A stretch of DNA of 63,638 nucleotides. Source: Bacteroidales bacterium. GTDB taxonomy: Bacteria > Bacteroidota > Bacteroidia > Bacteroidales > F082. This document shows positions 49,886 through 59,355 of the stretch, one piece after another (position 1 is the first letter of the stretch; every line of letters begins with the position of its first letter). The stretch spans positions 1-63,638 of the forward strand of contig JAKSMV010000019.1 of assembly GCA_024400425.1 (NCBI GenBank). Reading direction: 5' to 3'. The notes beneath the pieces were generated by a model. The model saw nothing but the letters and a program-made list of their open reading frames with translations. It did not search any database and was not told the DNA's origin. Both the position numbers and the translations under genes were made by a program.

Positions 49886-51229
49886 ATGAAAGTAAATGAC
49901 ATTATGGTCGCTCTGGAAAAGAAGCATCCAGGCGAAAATGAGTATCTGCAATCAGTACGCGAAGTGCTCGAATCAATCGAAGAAGTCTATAACCAGCATC
50001 CTGAATTTGAAGCTGCTAAGATCGTTGAACGTCTTGTTGAACCAGATCGCATCTTCACATTCCGTGTGACTTGGGTTGACGACAAAGGTGAAGTCCAGGT
50101 TAACCTTGGCTACCGCGTCCAGTACAACGCTGCTCTCGGCGCTTACAAAGGCGGTCTCCGTTTCCACCCAGCAGTCAACGTTTCAATGCTGAAGTTCTTG
50201 GGCTTCGAGCAAATCTTCAAGAACAGCCTGACCAACCTGCCTCTCGGCGGTGGTAAGGGTGGTGCAGACTTCGACCCAACAGGCAAGTCAGACGCTGAAA
50301 TCATGCGTTTCTGCCAAGCTTTCATGTATGAACTGTGGCGCAACATCGGTGCTGACCAAGATTCACCAGCTGGTGACGTCGGCGTTGGCGGCCGTGAAAT
50401 CGGTTACCTCTATGGCGCTTACAAGAAGCTCGCTCGCGAACACAGCACAGGCGCTCTGACTGGTAAGAGCTATGGCTGGGGTGGTTCTCTGATCCGTCCT
50501 GAAGCTACCGGTTTCGGTGCTATGTACTATGTCGATCGTATGGTCCACCAGAAGGGCGAAACCATGGAAGGCAAGAGAGTTGCTCTGTCAGGCTTCGGTA
50601 ACGTGGCTTGGGGTGCTGCTACAAAGGCTACTGAACTCGGCGCTAAGGTCGTCGCTCTGTCAGGCCCAGACGGCGTTTGCGAACTCCCAGAAGGCATCAA
50701 CAAGGAAATGATCGACTATATGCTGGTCATGCGCGACTCACGTCGTAACAAGGTTCAGGATATGGCTGACAAGTTCCCAGGCAAGGCTATCTTCACTCCT
50801 GGTAAGAAGGCTTGGATGGTGAAGTGCGACATCGCTTGCCCATCAGCATTCCAGAATGAACTGAACGAAGACGATGCTAAGGAATTGGTTGCTAACGGTG
50901 TTCAGTATGTTGCTGAAATCTCCAACATGGGTTGCCAACCAGCAGCTATCGCTTACATCCAGAACGCTGGTATTCCTTTCGCTCCAGGTAAGGCTGTCAA
51001 CGCTGGTGGCGTTGCTACCTCTGGCCTCGAAATCTGCCAGAATGCTGCTCACATCAACTGGACTGCTCCTGAAGTTGACCAGAAGCTCCACAAGATCATG
51101 AACGACATTTATGACATGTGCGTTGAATACGGTAAGCAAGCTGACGGTAGCATCAACTACGTCAAGGGTGCTAACATCGCTGGTTTCATGCGCGTTGCTA
51201 AGGCTATGATGGCTCAAGGCATCATCTAA
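49886..51229 (+). CDS. gdhA: NADP-type glutamate dehydrogenase
   Basis: 447 residues, the length of hexameric bacterial GdhA. Converts 2-oxoglutarate and ammonium to glutamate, or the reverse, in the cytosol. Visible motifs: GGLRFHP substrate-binding loop, the catalytic Lys124 in GGGKGGADFDP, PAGDVGVGGREIG, the Rossmann loop SGFGNVAWGAA (about 237-247) and the C-terminal NYVKGANIAGF. Codons are strongly biased (GCT for Ala, TCA for Ser), unlike its neighbours, as expected of a highly expressed gene. Divergent from the secreted peptidase operon, which fits amino-acid-based metabolism; that link is inference. Confidence 0.96.
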   Translation: MKVNDIMVALEKKHPGENEYLQSVREVLESIEEVYNQHPEFEAAKIVERLVEPDRIFTFRVTWVDDKGEVQVNLGYRVQYNAALGAYKGGLRFHPAVNVSMLKFLGFEQIFKNSLTNLPLGGGKGGADFDPTGKSDAEIMRFCQAFMYELWRNIGADQDSPAGDVGVGGREIGYLYGAYKKLAREHSTGALTGKSYGWGGSLIRPEATGFGAMYYVDRMVHQKGETMEGKRVALSGFGNVAWGAATKATELGAKVVALSGPDGVCELPEGINKEMIDYMLVMRDSRRNKVQDMADKFPGKAIFTPGKKAWMVKCDIACPSAFQNELNEDDAKELVANGVQYVAEISNMGCQPAAIAYIQNAGIPFAPGKAVNAGGVATSGLEICQNAAHINWTAPEVDQKLHKIMNDIYDMCVEYGKQADGSINYVKGANIAGFMRVAKAMMAQGII

Positions 51230-51251
51230 TTTGTCATCACGACTTAATTCA

Positions 51252-51284
51252 ACAAAGGCGGCTCGTAAGGCCGCCTTTGTCGTT
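51252..51284 (+). terminator. Terminator after gdhA
   Basis: 11-bp stem ACAAAGGCGGC / GCCGCCTTTGT with a 7-base loop; the following T run is short (CGTTT), so efficiency may be partial. Confidence 0.8.
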
Positions 51285-51295
51285 TAAAAATAGGT

Positions 51296-51763
51296 ATGAA
51301 ACAGACCACACAATGTTACCTTGAACGCGGCAGCAAATACTTGATGCTGCACCGCACGAAAAAGCAAAATGACGAAAACCACGACAAGTGGATTGGCGTC
51401 GGCGGAAAATTTGAGGAAGGGGAGAGCCCTGAAGACTGCATGTTGCGCGAAATCCGGGAAGAAACGGGCTTTACTGTTACCGAATGGCGCTATTGCGGCA
51501 TCGTGACTTTCGTTTCCGACATTTGGCCTGCCGAACAGATGCACATTTTTGTCTGCACCAATTGGACGGGCGAACAGATTGAATGTAACGAAGGCGACTT
51601 GGAATGGATTGAAAAACAACGGCTTTTGGAACTCACGATGTGGGAAGGCGACAAGATTTTCCTTCGTTTGATTGACGCAAAAGTGCCATTTTTCTCGCTA
51701 AAGCTAACTTACAAAGGCGATGAGTTGCAATCTGCAGTCCTTGACGGAAAACCAATTCAGTAG
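51296..51763 (+). CDS. Nudix hydrolase
   Basis: 155 residues. The Nudix box is complete near residues 37-59: GGKFEEGESPEDC, then MLREIREETG, matching G-x5-E-x7-R-E-x2-E-E-x-G. Overall resembles the MutT/8-oxo-dGTP pyrophosphatase group, which removes damaged nucleotides, but other nucleoside-diphosphate substrates are possible. It starts 16 bases after the gdhA terminator and no own promoter is evident, so read-through from gdhA may supply it. Confidence 0.88.
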   Translation: MKQTTQCYLERGSKYLMLHRTKKQNDENHDKWIGVGGKFEEGESPEDCMLREIREETGFTVTEWRYCGIVTFVSDIWPAEQMHIFVCTNWTGEQIECNEGDLEWIEKQRLLELTMWEGDKIFLRLIDAKVPFFSLKLTYKGDELQSAVLDGKPIQ

Positions 51764-51790
51764 ATTCCTCGTCTTTAATGGAAAATTAAC

Positions 51791-51799
51791 TATCTTTGC
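51791..51799 (+). promoter_or_regulatory. -7 promoter element for the IgGFc-BatA operon
   Basis: Reads TATCTTTGC, 20 bases before ATG 51820. It rules out the in-frame start at 51796, which lies inside this element. Confidence 0.75.
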
Positions 51800-51819
51800 C
51801 CAAAATTACTGATGACGCT

Positions 51820-54780
51820 ATGAAAAGAACTTATCTCTTGTTGATTGTCCTGTCGCTTGCTTGCAATGCGCTTTGGGCACAGATTGATACCGAATTTTGG
51901 TTTGCAGCTCCCGATTTGGAAATACAACATGCGCAAACACCAGTCCGCTTCTGTGTCACTACTTTCGACCAAAGCGCAACGGTTACCTTTACGCAACCAG
52001 CCAACCCGTTGGGATTTCAACCTCACACCATTGAGGTACCAGCGCATTCCTATAAACTGTATGATGTCTCTAATATAGTTAACATTGTCGAGACAAGTCC
52101 TTATAATCAGGTGCTTAACTATGGTTTTTACATCAATTCCAGTGCTCCGGTTTCCATTTATTACGAGTCGAACAACAACAATAGCGAGATTTATTCGCTG
52201 AAAGGTTCCAATGCTTTGGGGTACGAGTTCTTGGTACCTACGCAATACACTTACAGCAATCGTTTCCCATCAACGTGTAGCCGTGCCGAAATGGTTGCTA
52301 CTGAAGACAATACCGAAATCACCATCATCCCGTCGGTAGCATTGAAAGGAGGCATCGCTCCGAACCAGGAAGTGCATGTCGTTTTGCAGAAAGGCCAATC
52401 GTATGCTGTGGAGGCAAATAGCAGTGCTCCGACCGCTCATTTGCGTAACACCCGCATCATGGCCACGAAACCAATTGCTGTCAACACATCCGATGACTCG
52501 GTGGATTTGGATGGCCATCACGACTTGGTAGGTGACCAACTGGTGCCTGTCAGCTTGATGGGAACCGAGTATTTTGCCGTAAAAAGCGGAACAGGAACCG
52601 AATACCTCTATTTCTTCCCAACAGAGGATGCAACGACAATCAGCATCAACGGTGTGGCAGTAGGCACGCTGGATGTAGGGGAGGAGATGGAACGTATCAT
52701 TCTAAATCCAGTGGAACATATCAGCGCTGACAAACCGATTGCCGTGTTCCAACTAACAGTCAATGAAATGGGCGAGATGGGCGGAACGGTTTTGCCTCAC
52801 GTTCATTGCACGGGTTCGTTGCAGACTTCCTGCTTCCGCCCGCGTTTGGAATCATATAGCCAGATGTTCGTCACGGTTGTCGTGAAGACCGAAATGATTG
52901 ATGGTTTCTTCGTTAATAATGACCCTGATGTGCTGACCGCATCTGACTTTACGCCTGTGCCTTCCAATCCAGATTATTCCTATTGCCTGAAGAACCTTAG
53001 CAATGTGGTTCCAGTCGAAAGCCTCATGAATCTGGAAAACCGCGCGGGCAATGGCTATTTCCACTTGGGAGTCTTCATCACAAGTGATGGCACTTGCACT
53101 TATGGCTTTTTCTCTGATTACCAGTCGTTCTCGAAAATAGAAATTGACGAGCAGGCAACAGGCGAGGAACATTGCGCTGGCGACGATATCACCTTCAATT
53201 TCCAGTCGGATTTCGTCAATGCGGTCCACCTTTTCGGTCCTTCGGGTGTCGCCATCAGCCAGCCGCCCTTCGTCTTGCATGATGTGACGTCGCAGCATTC
53301 TGGACGCTATTTTATCAGCGGAAGCGATGCAACGGGATGCGTAGCCGACTCGGTCTGGGATTTCATCGACATCAATGTGCATCAAGTTGATTTGCAGGTT
53401 TCTCCAACGCAATATTACACCGTCGGAGAAGCTCCTGTTCAACTCTCAGCCTCGGGTGCCGACCGTTATGAGTGGCAACCGACAACGGGCCTTTCCAACC
53501 CGAATATTCCTAACCCATTGGCCAGTCCTGACGATACAATTGTCTATACTGTAACGGGTTATAAGGATTTTGGTGAGCTTACTTGTGAAACATCTGCCGA
53601 AGTTAAGGTGATTGTGCTTCCCGAAATGGTGCTACAGGCCGTCGATGACAGATTTACGACTTGCCATGCCGAAGCTATTGTGTTGAATTGCCTTGAAAAC
53701 GACTTGCTGGCAAACTGCCAAGAATTGACCTATGAAGTGAATCAGCCTTTGCACGGTAGCCTGAATCAAGACACTTGGCTCTATATTCCCGACAGCGATT
53801 TTTCAGGAGAAGACCATTTTACCTATGAAATTTTCTGTGGCGAAAGGCATTCGTCAGCAGAAGCTGTTGTCACGGTGATGCCTGCTTTCGAAGCTTCGCC
53901 CGTTGTGGAACTATGCGGCAATGACGAAAATGTTTGGCATGGGATGACTTTCGATGATAACGATGCGCTTTGGGTCAACCATGGTGCGGCGCAAAGTGGT
54001 TGCGACTCGGTCTATCATATCCATTTTGTCCACTATCCTGAATATGTTGATGATGTTGCAACAGACACTGCAGTTTGCGATTATTTCATTTTCCAAGACG
54101 ATACTATTCGCGAGTCGGGTTCCTACGAATTTCTCATGAAGACAAAAATGGGCTGCGACTCGATAGTCCGCTTGAATCTGACTGTAAATGAATTACTTGA
54201 TAGGACTGAGATTTGTCCTGCTGATACTGTTGCTCCGCATTGGGTGATTCCAGCTACTGAATTTCAGGTCAATTCCTACGATTATAATATTTACGACCAC
54301 AAGCATAAATATCAGTGGAATAGCATCAAGTGGTATTTTGAGGAGCCTGTCCATTGGGTGATTGATACCACTGATAATGGTAGGAAATGTAGCGTGTATG
54401 TGTTGGAACATTATGATGGTATCGTCCATCTTGTCGCTGAAATGTACAATCCGTGCAGCCCGGAAGGGGAGATGGTTTCGTATTGGCTGCAGTGCTCGTT
54501 CTACGATGTTGAAGAAAATGCGACGGCAATGGCCAATTTCTCAGTTGTCCCCAATCCAAACCACGGCGAGATGACGCTGAAGTTTGAGAATATGCAGGGC
54601 AACACGAACATCAAAGTCGTTGATATGCGAGGTGTTCTTGTGGATGAATTTGAAACTAGTCTTGACAATGATATTATGACCCGACAATATACCATGCCCA
54701 ATTTGCAACCAGGAATGTATATGTTTGTGGCGACGGGACGAGGCTTTGTCGTAACTCAAAAAGTGGTAGTCGTTGATTGA
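51820..54780 (+). CDS. IgGFc-binding-like T9SS surface protein
   Basis: 986 residues from ATG 51820; signal peptide to about residue 20 (ALWAQ). Residues 21-450 resemble the IgGFc-binding protein N-terminal domain (EFWFAAPDLEIQ; YYESNNNNSEIY; LVPTQYTYSNRF; TEITIIPS; DQLVPVS). A PKD/Ig-like domain (about 540-605, YEWQPTTGLSNPNIPNPLAS) and a cadherin-like module (about 610-690, LENDLLAN, DFSGEDHFTYEIF) follow. Two short modules end in GCDSV and GCDSI (about 700-795), the same type as in the giant operon. A T9SS type A sorting domain closes the protein (VVPNPNHGEMTLKF, LQPGMYMFVA). Predicted surface adhesin; host IgG binding is only suggested by the domain name. Confidence 0.88.
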   Translation: MKRTYLLLIVLSLACNALWAQIDTEFWFAAPDLEIQHAQTPVRFCVTTFDQSATVTFTQPANPLGFQPHTIEVPAHSYKLYDVSNIVNIVETSPYNQVLNYGFYINSSAPVSIYYESNNNNSEIYSLKGSNALGYEFLVPTQYTYSNRFPSTCSRAEMVATEDNTEITIIPSVALKGGIAPNQEVHVVLQKGQSYAVEANSSAPTAHLRNTRIMATKPIAVNTSDDSVDLDGHHDLVGDQLVPVSLMGTEYFAVKSGTGTEYLYFFPTEDATTISINGVAVGTLDVGEEMERIILNPVEHISADKPIAVFQLTVNEMGEMGGTVLPHVHCTGSLQTSCFRPRLESYSQMFVTVVVKTEMIDGFFVNNDPDVLTASDFTPVPSNPDYSYCLKNLSNVVPVESLMNLENRAGNGYFHLGVFITSDGTCTYGFFSDYQSFSKIEIDEQATGEEHCAGDDITFNFQSDFVNAVHLFGPSGVAISQPPFVLHDVTSQHSGRYFISGSDATGCVADSVWDFIDINVHQVDLQVSPTQYYTVGEAPVQLSASGADRYEWQPTTGLSNPNIPNPLASPDDTIVYTVTGYKDFGELTCETSAEVKVIVLPEMVLQAVDDRFTTCHAEAIVLNCLENDLLANCQELTYEVNQPLHGSLNQDTWLYIPDSDFSGEDHFTYEIFCGERHSSAEAVVTVMPAFEASPVVELCGNDENVWHGMTFDDNDALWVNHGAAQSGCDSVYHIHFVHYPEYVDDVATDTAVCDYFIFQDDTIRESGSYEFLMKTKMGCDSIVRLNLTVNELLDRTEICPADTVAPHWVIPATEFQVNSYDYNIYDHKHKYQWNSIKWYFEEPVHWVIDTTDNGRKCSVYVLEHYDGIVHLVAEMYNPCSPEGEMVSYWLQCSFYDVEENATAMANFSVVPNPNHGEMTLKFENMQGNTNIKVVDMRGVLVDEFETSLDNDIMTRQYTMPNLQPGMYMFVATGRGFVVTQKVVVVD

Positions 54781-54781
54781 T

Positions 54782-56812
54782 ATGAATTTACAATTTCTCT
54801 ATCCGAATATGCTTTGGGGACTTTTGGCGGTCCTGATACCAATAGCTGTCCATCTTTTTAATTTTCGTAAGCACAAGCAGGTGTATTTCAGCAACACTGC
54901 TGTGCTGCGCAACATTCAGCAAGAAAATGCGAAGACACGCAAACTGAAATATTTTGTCACATTATGCCTGCGTTGCCTTTTCGTCATTGCCTTGGTTTTG
55001 GCATTCGCGTTTCCGTATCATCATAAAAAACAAATGAATGCGAATTCGAATGATAATCTGGTGGGTATCTATCTCGACAATTCCATGAGCATGAAATGCC
55101 AATCAGAACGAACCACTCTTTTGGAAGATGCACGGCAGTCGGCACGCGATTTGGTGAGGAAACTAAATCCTTCGAGCCGTTTCGTGCTGATGACCAACAG
55201 CTTCGAAGTGCAGAATGAGTTCCCTATGAATCAGGAGGAAATGCTCGACCAGCTCGACCGTATGGAACAAGAGGGTGGACCCGTGGCCATGGGCGATGTC
55301 ATCGACCGCGTTTCGATGCTGCGCAAGCAACATGAATTTGCTTCCGCTACGATGTTTGTCTATTCTGATTTTCAGCAAAATACATTTAATCTGTCATCGG
55401 CAACTGCCGATTCATCGTTGCAATTGGTGATGGTGCCGATGGTTTCCGATTTCACCTCGAATCTTTATGTAGATACGGTTTGGCTTGCTTCTCCAATCTT
55501 GCAGGTCGGATTGCCTAATACTTTGAATGTCAAAGTGGTGAATGAAGGAGAAAAGGATGTGAAGGGCTTGCCGATCAACTTCTCGATGAATGGAAGCATG
55601 GCGGCATCGGCCACCATTGATGTCGAAAAAGGCAGCGCGACTGATTTGGAGTTGCAGTTTGTCGTTGAGCAAAGTGGCGAGCAGCGTTGTGTCGTCTCGT
55701 TGATGGATAACCCAATCATCTTCGACGATGAGTACTGTTTTGTGCTGAATGTGAAGCCCTGCCTGAATGTGATTGAATTGGGCACCGAACCTACCGATTG
55801 CGAACTGCTTTTTGCTGACGACGAGCAGTTTAACTATGTGCTGATGGATCCTTCACGCTTCGATTTAGGACAGCTTTCAAAGGCACAACTCCTCATTGTC
55901 AACGAGACAGCTGACCTGAACGCTACTTTGCAGCAGTCGCTTCTCGATTTCGCATCCAATGGGGCAAGTGTAGTCGTGTTCCCGAATCTTAATGAATTGA
56001 GACAAAACGAATTGCTGTATGACAATGTAAATCTTCATGCCGAGGAGCTTGATGCAAATCCAACAAAAGTGGAAAGCTTGGCTGAACAACACGATTTCTT
56101 TTCCGATATGTTGGTCAATATGCCTGAGTTCGCCGAACTGCCTGCTGTCTTTCAACATGTTTCTATGAAATCGGATGGGTTGGCAACAACTTTGCTTCAG
56201 CTTCAAAATGGCGATCCACTTCTGCTTGCCACGCCACACGGCAAAGGTAACATTTTCGTTGTTGCCACTGCCTTGAATGATTCGTGGAGCGATTTGTCGG
56301 CCAATCCGCTTTTTGTCCCCATGATGCTCAAGATGACTTTGATGGGTGCTCAAGTCGAAAGGCTTTCATATACGATTGGAGTAGATAGGTTTTTGTCCAT
56401 CAATGACTTGTCGATGGAAGGTGACCATTCTTTTGCTTTGTGCAACGAAGATCAAAGTCTTGTGATAAGGCCAGCGACCGAAATGCGGAATCAGATGACT
56501 TATCTTTATCTGAACGACGATTTGCCTGTTGCGGGTTTTTGCGAACTTCGTGTGAACGATACGCTCAATCGGACTTTGGCATGGAACGACAGCCGCCAGG
56601 AGTCGTCGATGAAGTTTGTGCCACGAAATGAGGTGGAGCGGACGCTTCGCGCTTTGGGCTTCGATGTGCTTGCCGTCTTGGATGTTGCTGATTTTACCCA
56701 TAATGATTTGGTGGATGCTTTCGCTAAGCAGTCGTCCCTTTGGAAATGGTTCGTCCTAGTGGCATTGTTTGCGCTTTTGGGCGAGGTTGCGGTCTTGAGG
56801 TTTTGGAAATGA
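54782..56812 (+). CDS. BatA-domain / VWA membrane protein
   Basis: 676 residues from ATG 54782, one base after the upstream stop (TGA-T-ATG). N-terminal BatA (aerotolerance regulator) domain: PNMLWGLLAVLIPIAVHLFNFRKHK with one transmembrane helix, then a second helix (about 60-78). A VWA-like domain (about 90-250) carries a DNSMSM MIDAS-type site. A long extracytoplasmic beta region follows (LNV, GATase-like segment SNGASVVVFP near 400), and a C-terminal helix near 652-672. BatA proteins are membrane-bound and often work with other Bat proteins or MoxR ATPases; none is nearby. One-base spacing to a surface adhesin suggests joint function. Confidence 0.87.
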   Translation: MNLQFLYPNMLWGLLAVLIPIAVHLFNFRKHKQVYFSNTAVLRNIQQENAKTRKLKYFVTLCLRCLFVIALVLAFAFPYHHKKQMNANSNDNLVGIYLDNSMSMKCQSERTTLLEDARQSARDLVRKLNPSSRFVLMTNSFEVQNEFPMNQEEMLDQLDRMEQEGGPVAMGDVIDRVSMLRKQHEFASATMFVYSDFQQNTFNLSSATADSSLQLVMVPMVSDFTSNLYVDTVWLASPILQVGLPNTLNVKVVNEGEKDVKGLPINFSMNGSMAASATIDVEKGSATDLELQFVVEQSGEQRCVVSLMDNPIIFDDEYCFVLNVKPCLNVIELGTEPTDCELLFADDEQFNYVLMDPSRFDLGQLSKAQLLIVNETADLNATLQQSLLDFASNGASVVVFPNLNELRQNELLYDNVNLHAEELDANPTKVESLAEQHDFFSDMLVNMPEFAELPAVFQHVSMKSDGLATTLLQLQNGDPLLLATPHGKGNIFVVATALNDSWSDLSANPLFVPMMLKMTLMGAQVERLSYTIGVDRFLSINDLSMEGDHSFALCNEDQSLVIRPATEMRNQMTYLYLNDDLPVAGFCELRVNDTLNRTLAWNDSRQESSMKFVPRNEVERTLRALGFDVLAVLDVADFTHNDLVDAFAKQSSLWKWFVLVALFALLGEVAVLRFWK

Positions 56813-56870
56813 TTCCTTGACATTTTTGCCACTTTTGTTGAATATTGGCCTTGTATTATTCGATTCGTCT

Positions 56871-56879
56871 TATTTTTGC
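56871..56879 (+). promoter_or_regulatory. Promoter for the LytS/LytTR operon
   Basis: -7 element TATTTTTGC with TTG at 56851-56853, spacer 17; ATG follows 15 bases later. Confidence 0.75.
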
Positions 56880-56894
56880 TAGCAAATTGCACTT

Positions 56895-57941
56895 ATGAAA
56901 AGAACTAACGCGAATCTTGATTATATTGAACGCCTTCACAAACGCGGCGTTACTTGGGCTTTGCTGTTCGTGCTTTTCTTCGCAACGCATCCTAACAGTA
57001 ACTATCTGCTTCGTTTGATTTCTTCGTTGGCTTTTCTCGGACAAGTCATGCTTCTGACCGAAGTCGTCAATAAAGTGCTGATACGCAGATGCCTGAAGAA
57101 CCAACGAATCTTGCTTTTCGTGTTGCTCGATTTTGCGGTGGTTTGTTTATGGTCCTATATTTCGCTTTGGATTGAACTTCTCTTGTTGCATTTCTTCGAC
57201 CAACGCCCGATTTCTGATTTCTCTGAAGAGTTTCCCTACATGTTGCTGATATTCATTATCAGAATGTTATGGTTTGCTGCAGCTATTGTAGTGGCCGTGG
57301 CATTCTATTATCAACGAAAGGAGAATGAAGACAAGATTATCGCCGACAAGTTAAAAAGCGAAAAACTTGATATGGAGTTGCGTTATCTAAAGTCGCAAAT
57401 CAACCCGCATTTCCTTTTCAACGCCCTCAACAACATATACTCGATGGTATATATGCACGACGACAACGCTGCTGATGGCGTGCTGAAACTGTCAGAGATG
57501 CTTCGTTACGTTTTGGTCGATTGCCAAGCGGATGTCATCCCACTGAGCAAAGAAGTGAAGTATATCGAGAATTTCATTGATTTCCAGTTGATGCGTTTTG
57601 GCAATGACCGTGATGTGATTCTTGAAAAAAACATTGAGAACGAATGCTTTATGATTGCTCCGATGCTTTTGCAGCCTATCGTTGAAAACAGTTTCAAGTA
57701 TAGCCGTCTTGATGCTGCTACGGATGGCTATGTCCATCTTTCCATCACGCAAAAAGGGAAGTCGTTCTGCTTCGTAGCTGAAAATTCGGTTCTCAACACA
57801 TCGGTGACGAAGAGCAACAATAGGCTTCCTGGCATAGGACAACAGAATGTGCTCCAACGCTTGAACTTGCATTATGGTGATGATTATGTTTTTGATATTG
57901 AACAAGATACAAATAAATATAAAGTAACAATTATGCTATGA
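56895..57941 (+). CDS. LytS-type sensor histidine kinase
   Basis: 348 residues. Four hydrophobic helices in residues 17-140 form the sensor region; there is no large extracytoplasmic loop, so the signal is probably in or near the membrane. A short coiled linker leads to the His_kinase domain with phospho-acceptor His172 (INPHFLFNALNN) and an ATP-binding region (LQPIVENSFKYS, GIGQQNVLQRL). The stop overlaps the response regulator start by 4 bases (ATGA), and the two form a two-component system. Confidence 0.94.
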   Translation: MKRTNANLDYIERLHKRGVTWALLFVLFFATHPNSNYLLRLISSLAFLGQVMLLTEVVNKVLIRRCLKNQRILLFVLLDFAVVCLWSYISLWIELLLLHFFDQRPISDFSEEFPYMLLIFIIRMLWFAAAIVVAVAFYYQRKENEDKIIADKLKSEKLDMELRYLKSQINPHFLFNALNNIYSMVYMHDDNAADGVLKLSEMLRYVLVDCQADVIPLSKEVKYIENFIDFQLMRFGNDRDVILEKNIENECFMIAPMLLQPIVENSFKYSRLDAATDGYVHLSITQKGKSFCFVAENSVLNTSVTKSNNRLPGIGQQNVLQRLNLHYGDDYVFDIEQDTNKYKVTIML

Positions 57942-58657
57942 ACGAGAAGTTGAATGTGGTAATCGTTGACGATGAAATCTTGGCGAGGAAACTCTTGCAG
58001 GATTATGTCTCAAAGGTCGATAGCCTGAATTTGGTGGCATCGTGCTCAAATGCCATCGAGGCGATGAATGCGATGAAAAACAATAGGGTAGATGTCCTTT
58101 TTTTGGATATCCAGATGCCTGACATAACGGGTCTTGACTTTGTCCGCACCCTAGGCCATAAGCCATATATCATTCTCACGACGGCCTATTCGGAGTATGC
58201 AGTCGATGCCTTCGACCTAGGCGTCACCGACTATTTGCTTAAGCCTTTCGATTTTCCACGTTTCTTCCAAGCCGTCGGGAAAGTGCTGGGACACCATAAG
58301 TCAAAAGAAGAATCTGCGTCGGAAGAGGGTGGTGATACGATTTTTCACACGAACGATTTCATCACCGTCAAGGCAGACTACAAACTGTATAAAATCAACT
58401 ATGAGGATTTGCTCTATATCGAAGGCCAGCATGAATATGTGACTTTCCATACGAAGCAAAAGCGCATTACGGCCTTATATGCCTTGAAGGATCTGGAATC
58501 CATCTTGCCTGCCGACCTCTTTGTGCGTGTCCACAAGTCGTTCATCGTTTCGTTCCATCACATTCAGGATTTGGACAAGTCGGATGTCACAGTCGCGGGC
58601 GACAAGATTCCTGTTGGAGCCAGTTACCGCGATGCGTTGGTGGCCCGTTTGCAGTAA
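57938..58657 (+). CDS. LytTR-family response regulator
   Basis: 239 residues. A CheY-like receiver (1-118) has phospho-acceptor Asp57 in LFLDIQMPDI, acidic DDE near 9 and a Lys near 100 (LLKPFDF). A linker of about 20 residues leads to a LytTR DNA-binding domain (about 140-239; FITVKADYKLYKI, IEGQHEYVTFHT, FVRVHKSFIVSF). Such regulators bind pairs of direct repeats, often controlling cell-surface or secreted factors. Target genes are not evident; candidates are neighbouring surface genes. Confidence 0.95.
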   Translation: MNEKLNVVIVDDEILARKLLQDYVSKVDSLNLVASCSNAIEAMNAMKNNRVDVLFLDIQMPDITGLDFVRTLGHKPYIILTTAYSEYAVDAFDLGVTDYLLKPFDFPRFFQAVGKVLGHHKSKEESASEEGGDTIFHTNDFITVKADYKLYKINYEDLLYIEGQHEYVTFHTKQKRITALYALKDLESILPADLFVRVHKSFIVSFHHIQDLDKSDVTVAGDKIPVGASYRDALVARLQ

Positions 58658-58693
58658 TTTTATGGTTTTTTATGCAGATTATTCTGAAAATTG

Positions 58694-58702
58694 TATATTT
58701 GC
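58694..58702 (+). promoter_or_regulatory. -7 promoter element for the YegP gene
   Basis: Reads TATATTTGC, 28 bases before ATG 58731. Confidence 0.72.
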
Positions 58703-58730
58703 ACCCTAAACCACTCAAAAATTCAGAAAA

Positions 58731-59066
58731 ATGGGAAAATTTGTCATTACTACTAGAAAGAACGGTGAATTCCAGTTCAACTTATTGGCAACAAACGGCC
58801 AAGTCATTCTCACAAGCCAAGGTTATGCAAGCAAAGCCTCATGCCTCAATGGCGTTGAATCAGTCAAGAAAAATGCCCAAACTGAAGCCCGTTTCGACAC
58901 TAAAGTGGCTGCCAATGGCAAGCCTTATTTCAATTTGATGGCTACCAACGGCCAAATCATCGGTTCAAGCCAGATGTATGCTAACGAGCTCAACATGAAA
59001 AATGGTATCGCTTCCGTGATGAAAAATGCTCCAGAAGCCGTTATCGTTGACCAAACCGAGGCTTGA
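58731..59066 (+). CDS. YegP-family (DUF1508) protein
   Basis: 111 residues composed of two tandem DUF1508 units: residues 1-50 (FVITTRKNGEFQFNLLATNG, QGYASKASCLNGVESVKKNA) and 53-105 (KVAANGKPYFNLMATNGQI, QMYANELNMKNGIASVMKNA). Small soluble protein, thought to form a beta-alpha dimer-like fold; function not established. Own promoter and terminator. Confidence 0.94.
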   Translation: MGKFVITTRKNGEFQFNLLATNGQVILTSQGYASKASCLNGVESVKKNAQTEARFDTKVAANGKPYFNLMATNGQIIGSSQMYANELNMKNGIASVMKNAPEAVIVDQTEA

Positions 59067-59091
59067 TTATTCTTGAAAACACTAGAAAATG

Positions 59092-59130
59092 AAAGAGAAG
59101 AATCCAATTCTTCTCTTTTCTTTTTATTTT
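59092..59130 (+). terminator. Terminator after the YegP gene
   Basis: 12-bp perfect stem AAAGAGAAGAAT / ATTCTTCTCTTT with a three-base loop and a long T-rich tail. Confidence 0.93.
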
Positions 59131-59187
59131 TATTTTGTTGATTTCCAGTTAAAATGACAATGTGATGAAAAATAACTAAAGAAAAAG

Positions 59188-59219
59188 TTTGGAGGTATAG
59201 AAAAAAGGTGTACTTTTGC
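59188..59219 (+). promoter_or_regulatory. Promoter of the tRNA-Ser/tRNA-Pro transcript
   Basis: TTTG at 59188-59191, 19-base spacer, TACTTTTGC at 59211-59219: the best full match to the Bacteroidetes TTTG-N19-TAnnTTTG promoter in the window, 29 bases before tRNA-Ser. Confidence 0.85.
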
Positions 59220-59248
59220 ACCCGCATTCAGATAGAACGAAGCACCTT

Positions 59249-59340
59249 GGAGAGGTGGGTGAGTGGCTGAAACCAACAGTTTGCTAAACTGTCGTACTCC
59301 GCAAGGGGTACCGGGGGTTCGAATCCCCCCTTCTCCGCCA
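59249..59340 (+). tRNA. tRNA-Ser(GCT)
   Basis: Class II tRNA: acceptor GGAGAGG pairs with the 3' CTTCTCC; anticodon stem ACAGT/ACTGT with loop TTGCTAA gives anticodon GCT (reads AGC/AGT). A long variable arm (GTACTCC...GGGGTAC) and the T arm GGGGGTTCGAATCCCCC are clear. The 3' CCA is encoded after a G discriminator. Confidence 0.96.
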
Positions 59341-59355
59341 AGGTCAAATCGACTT

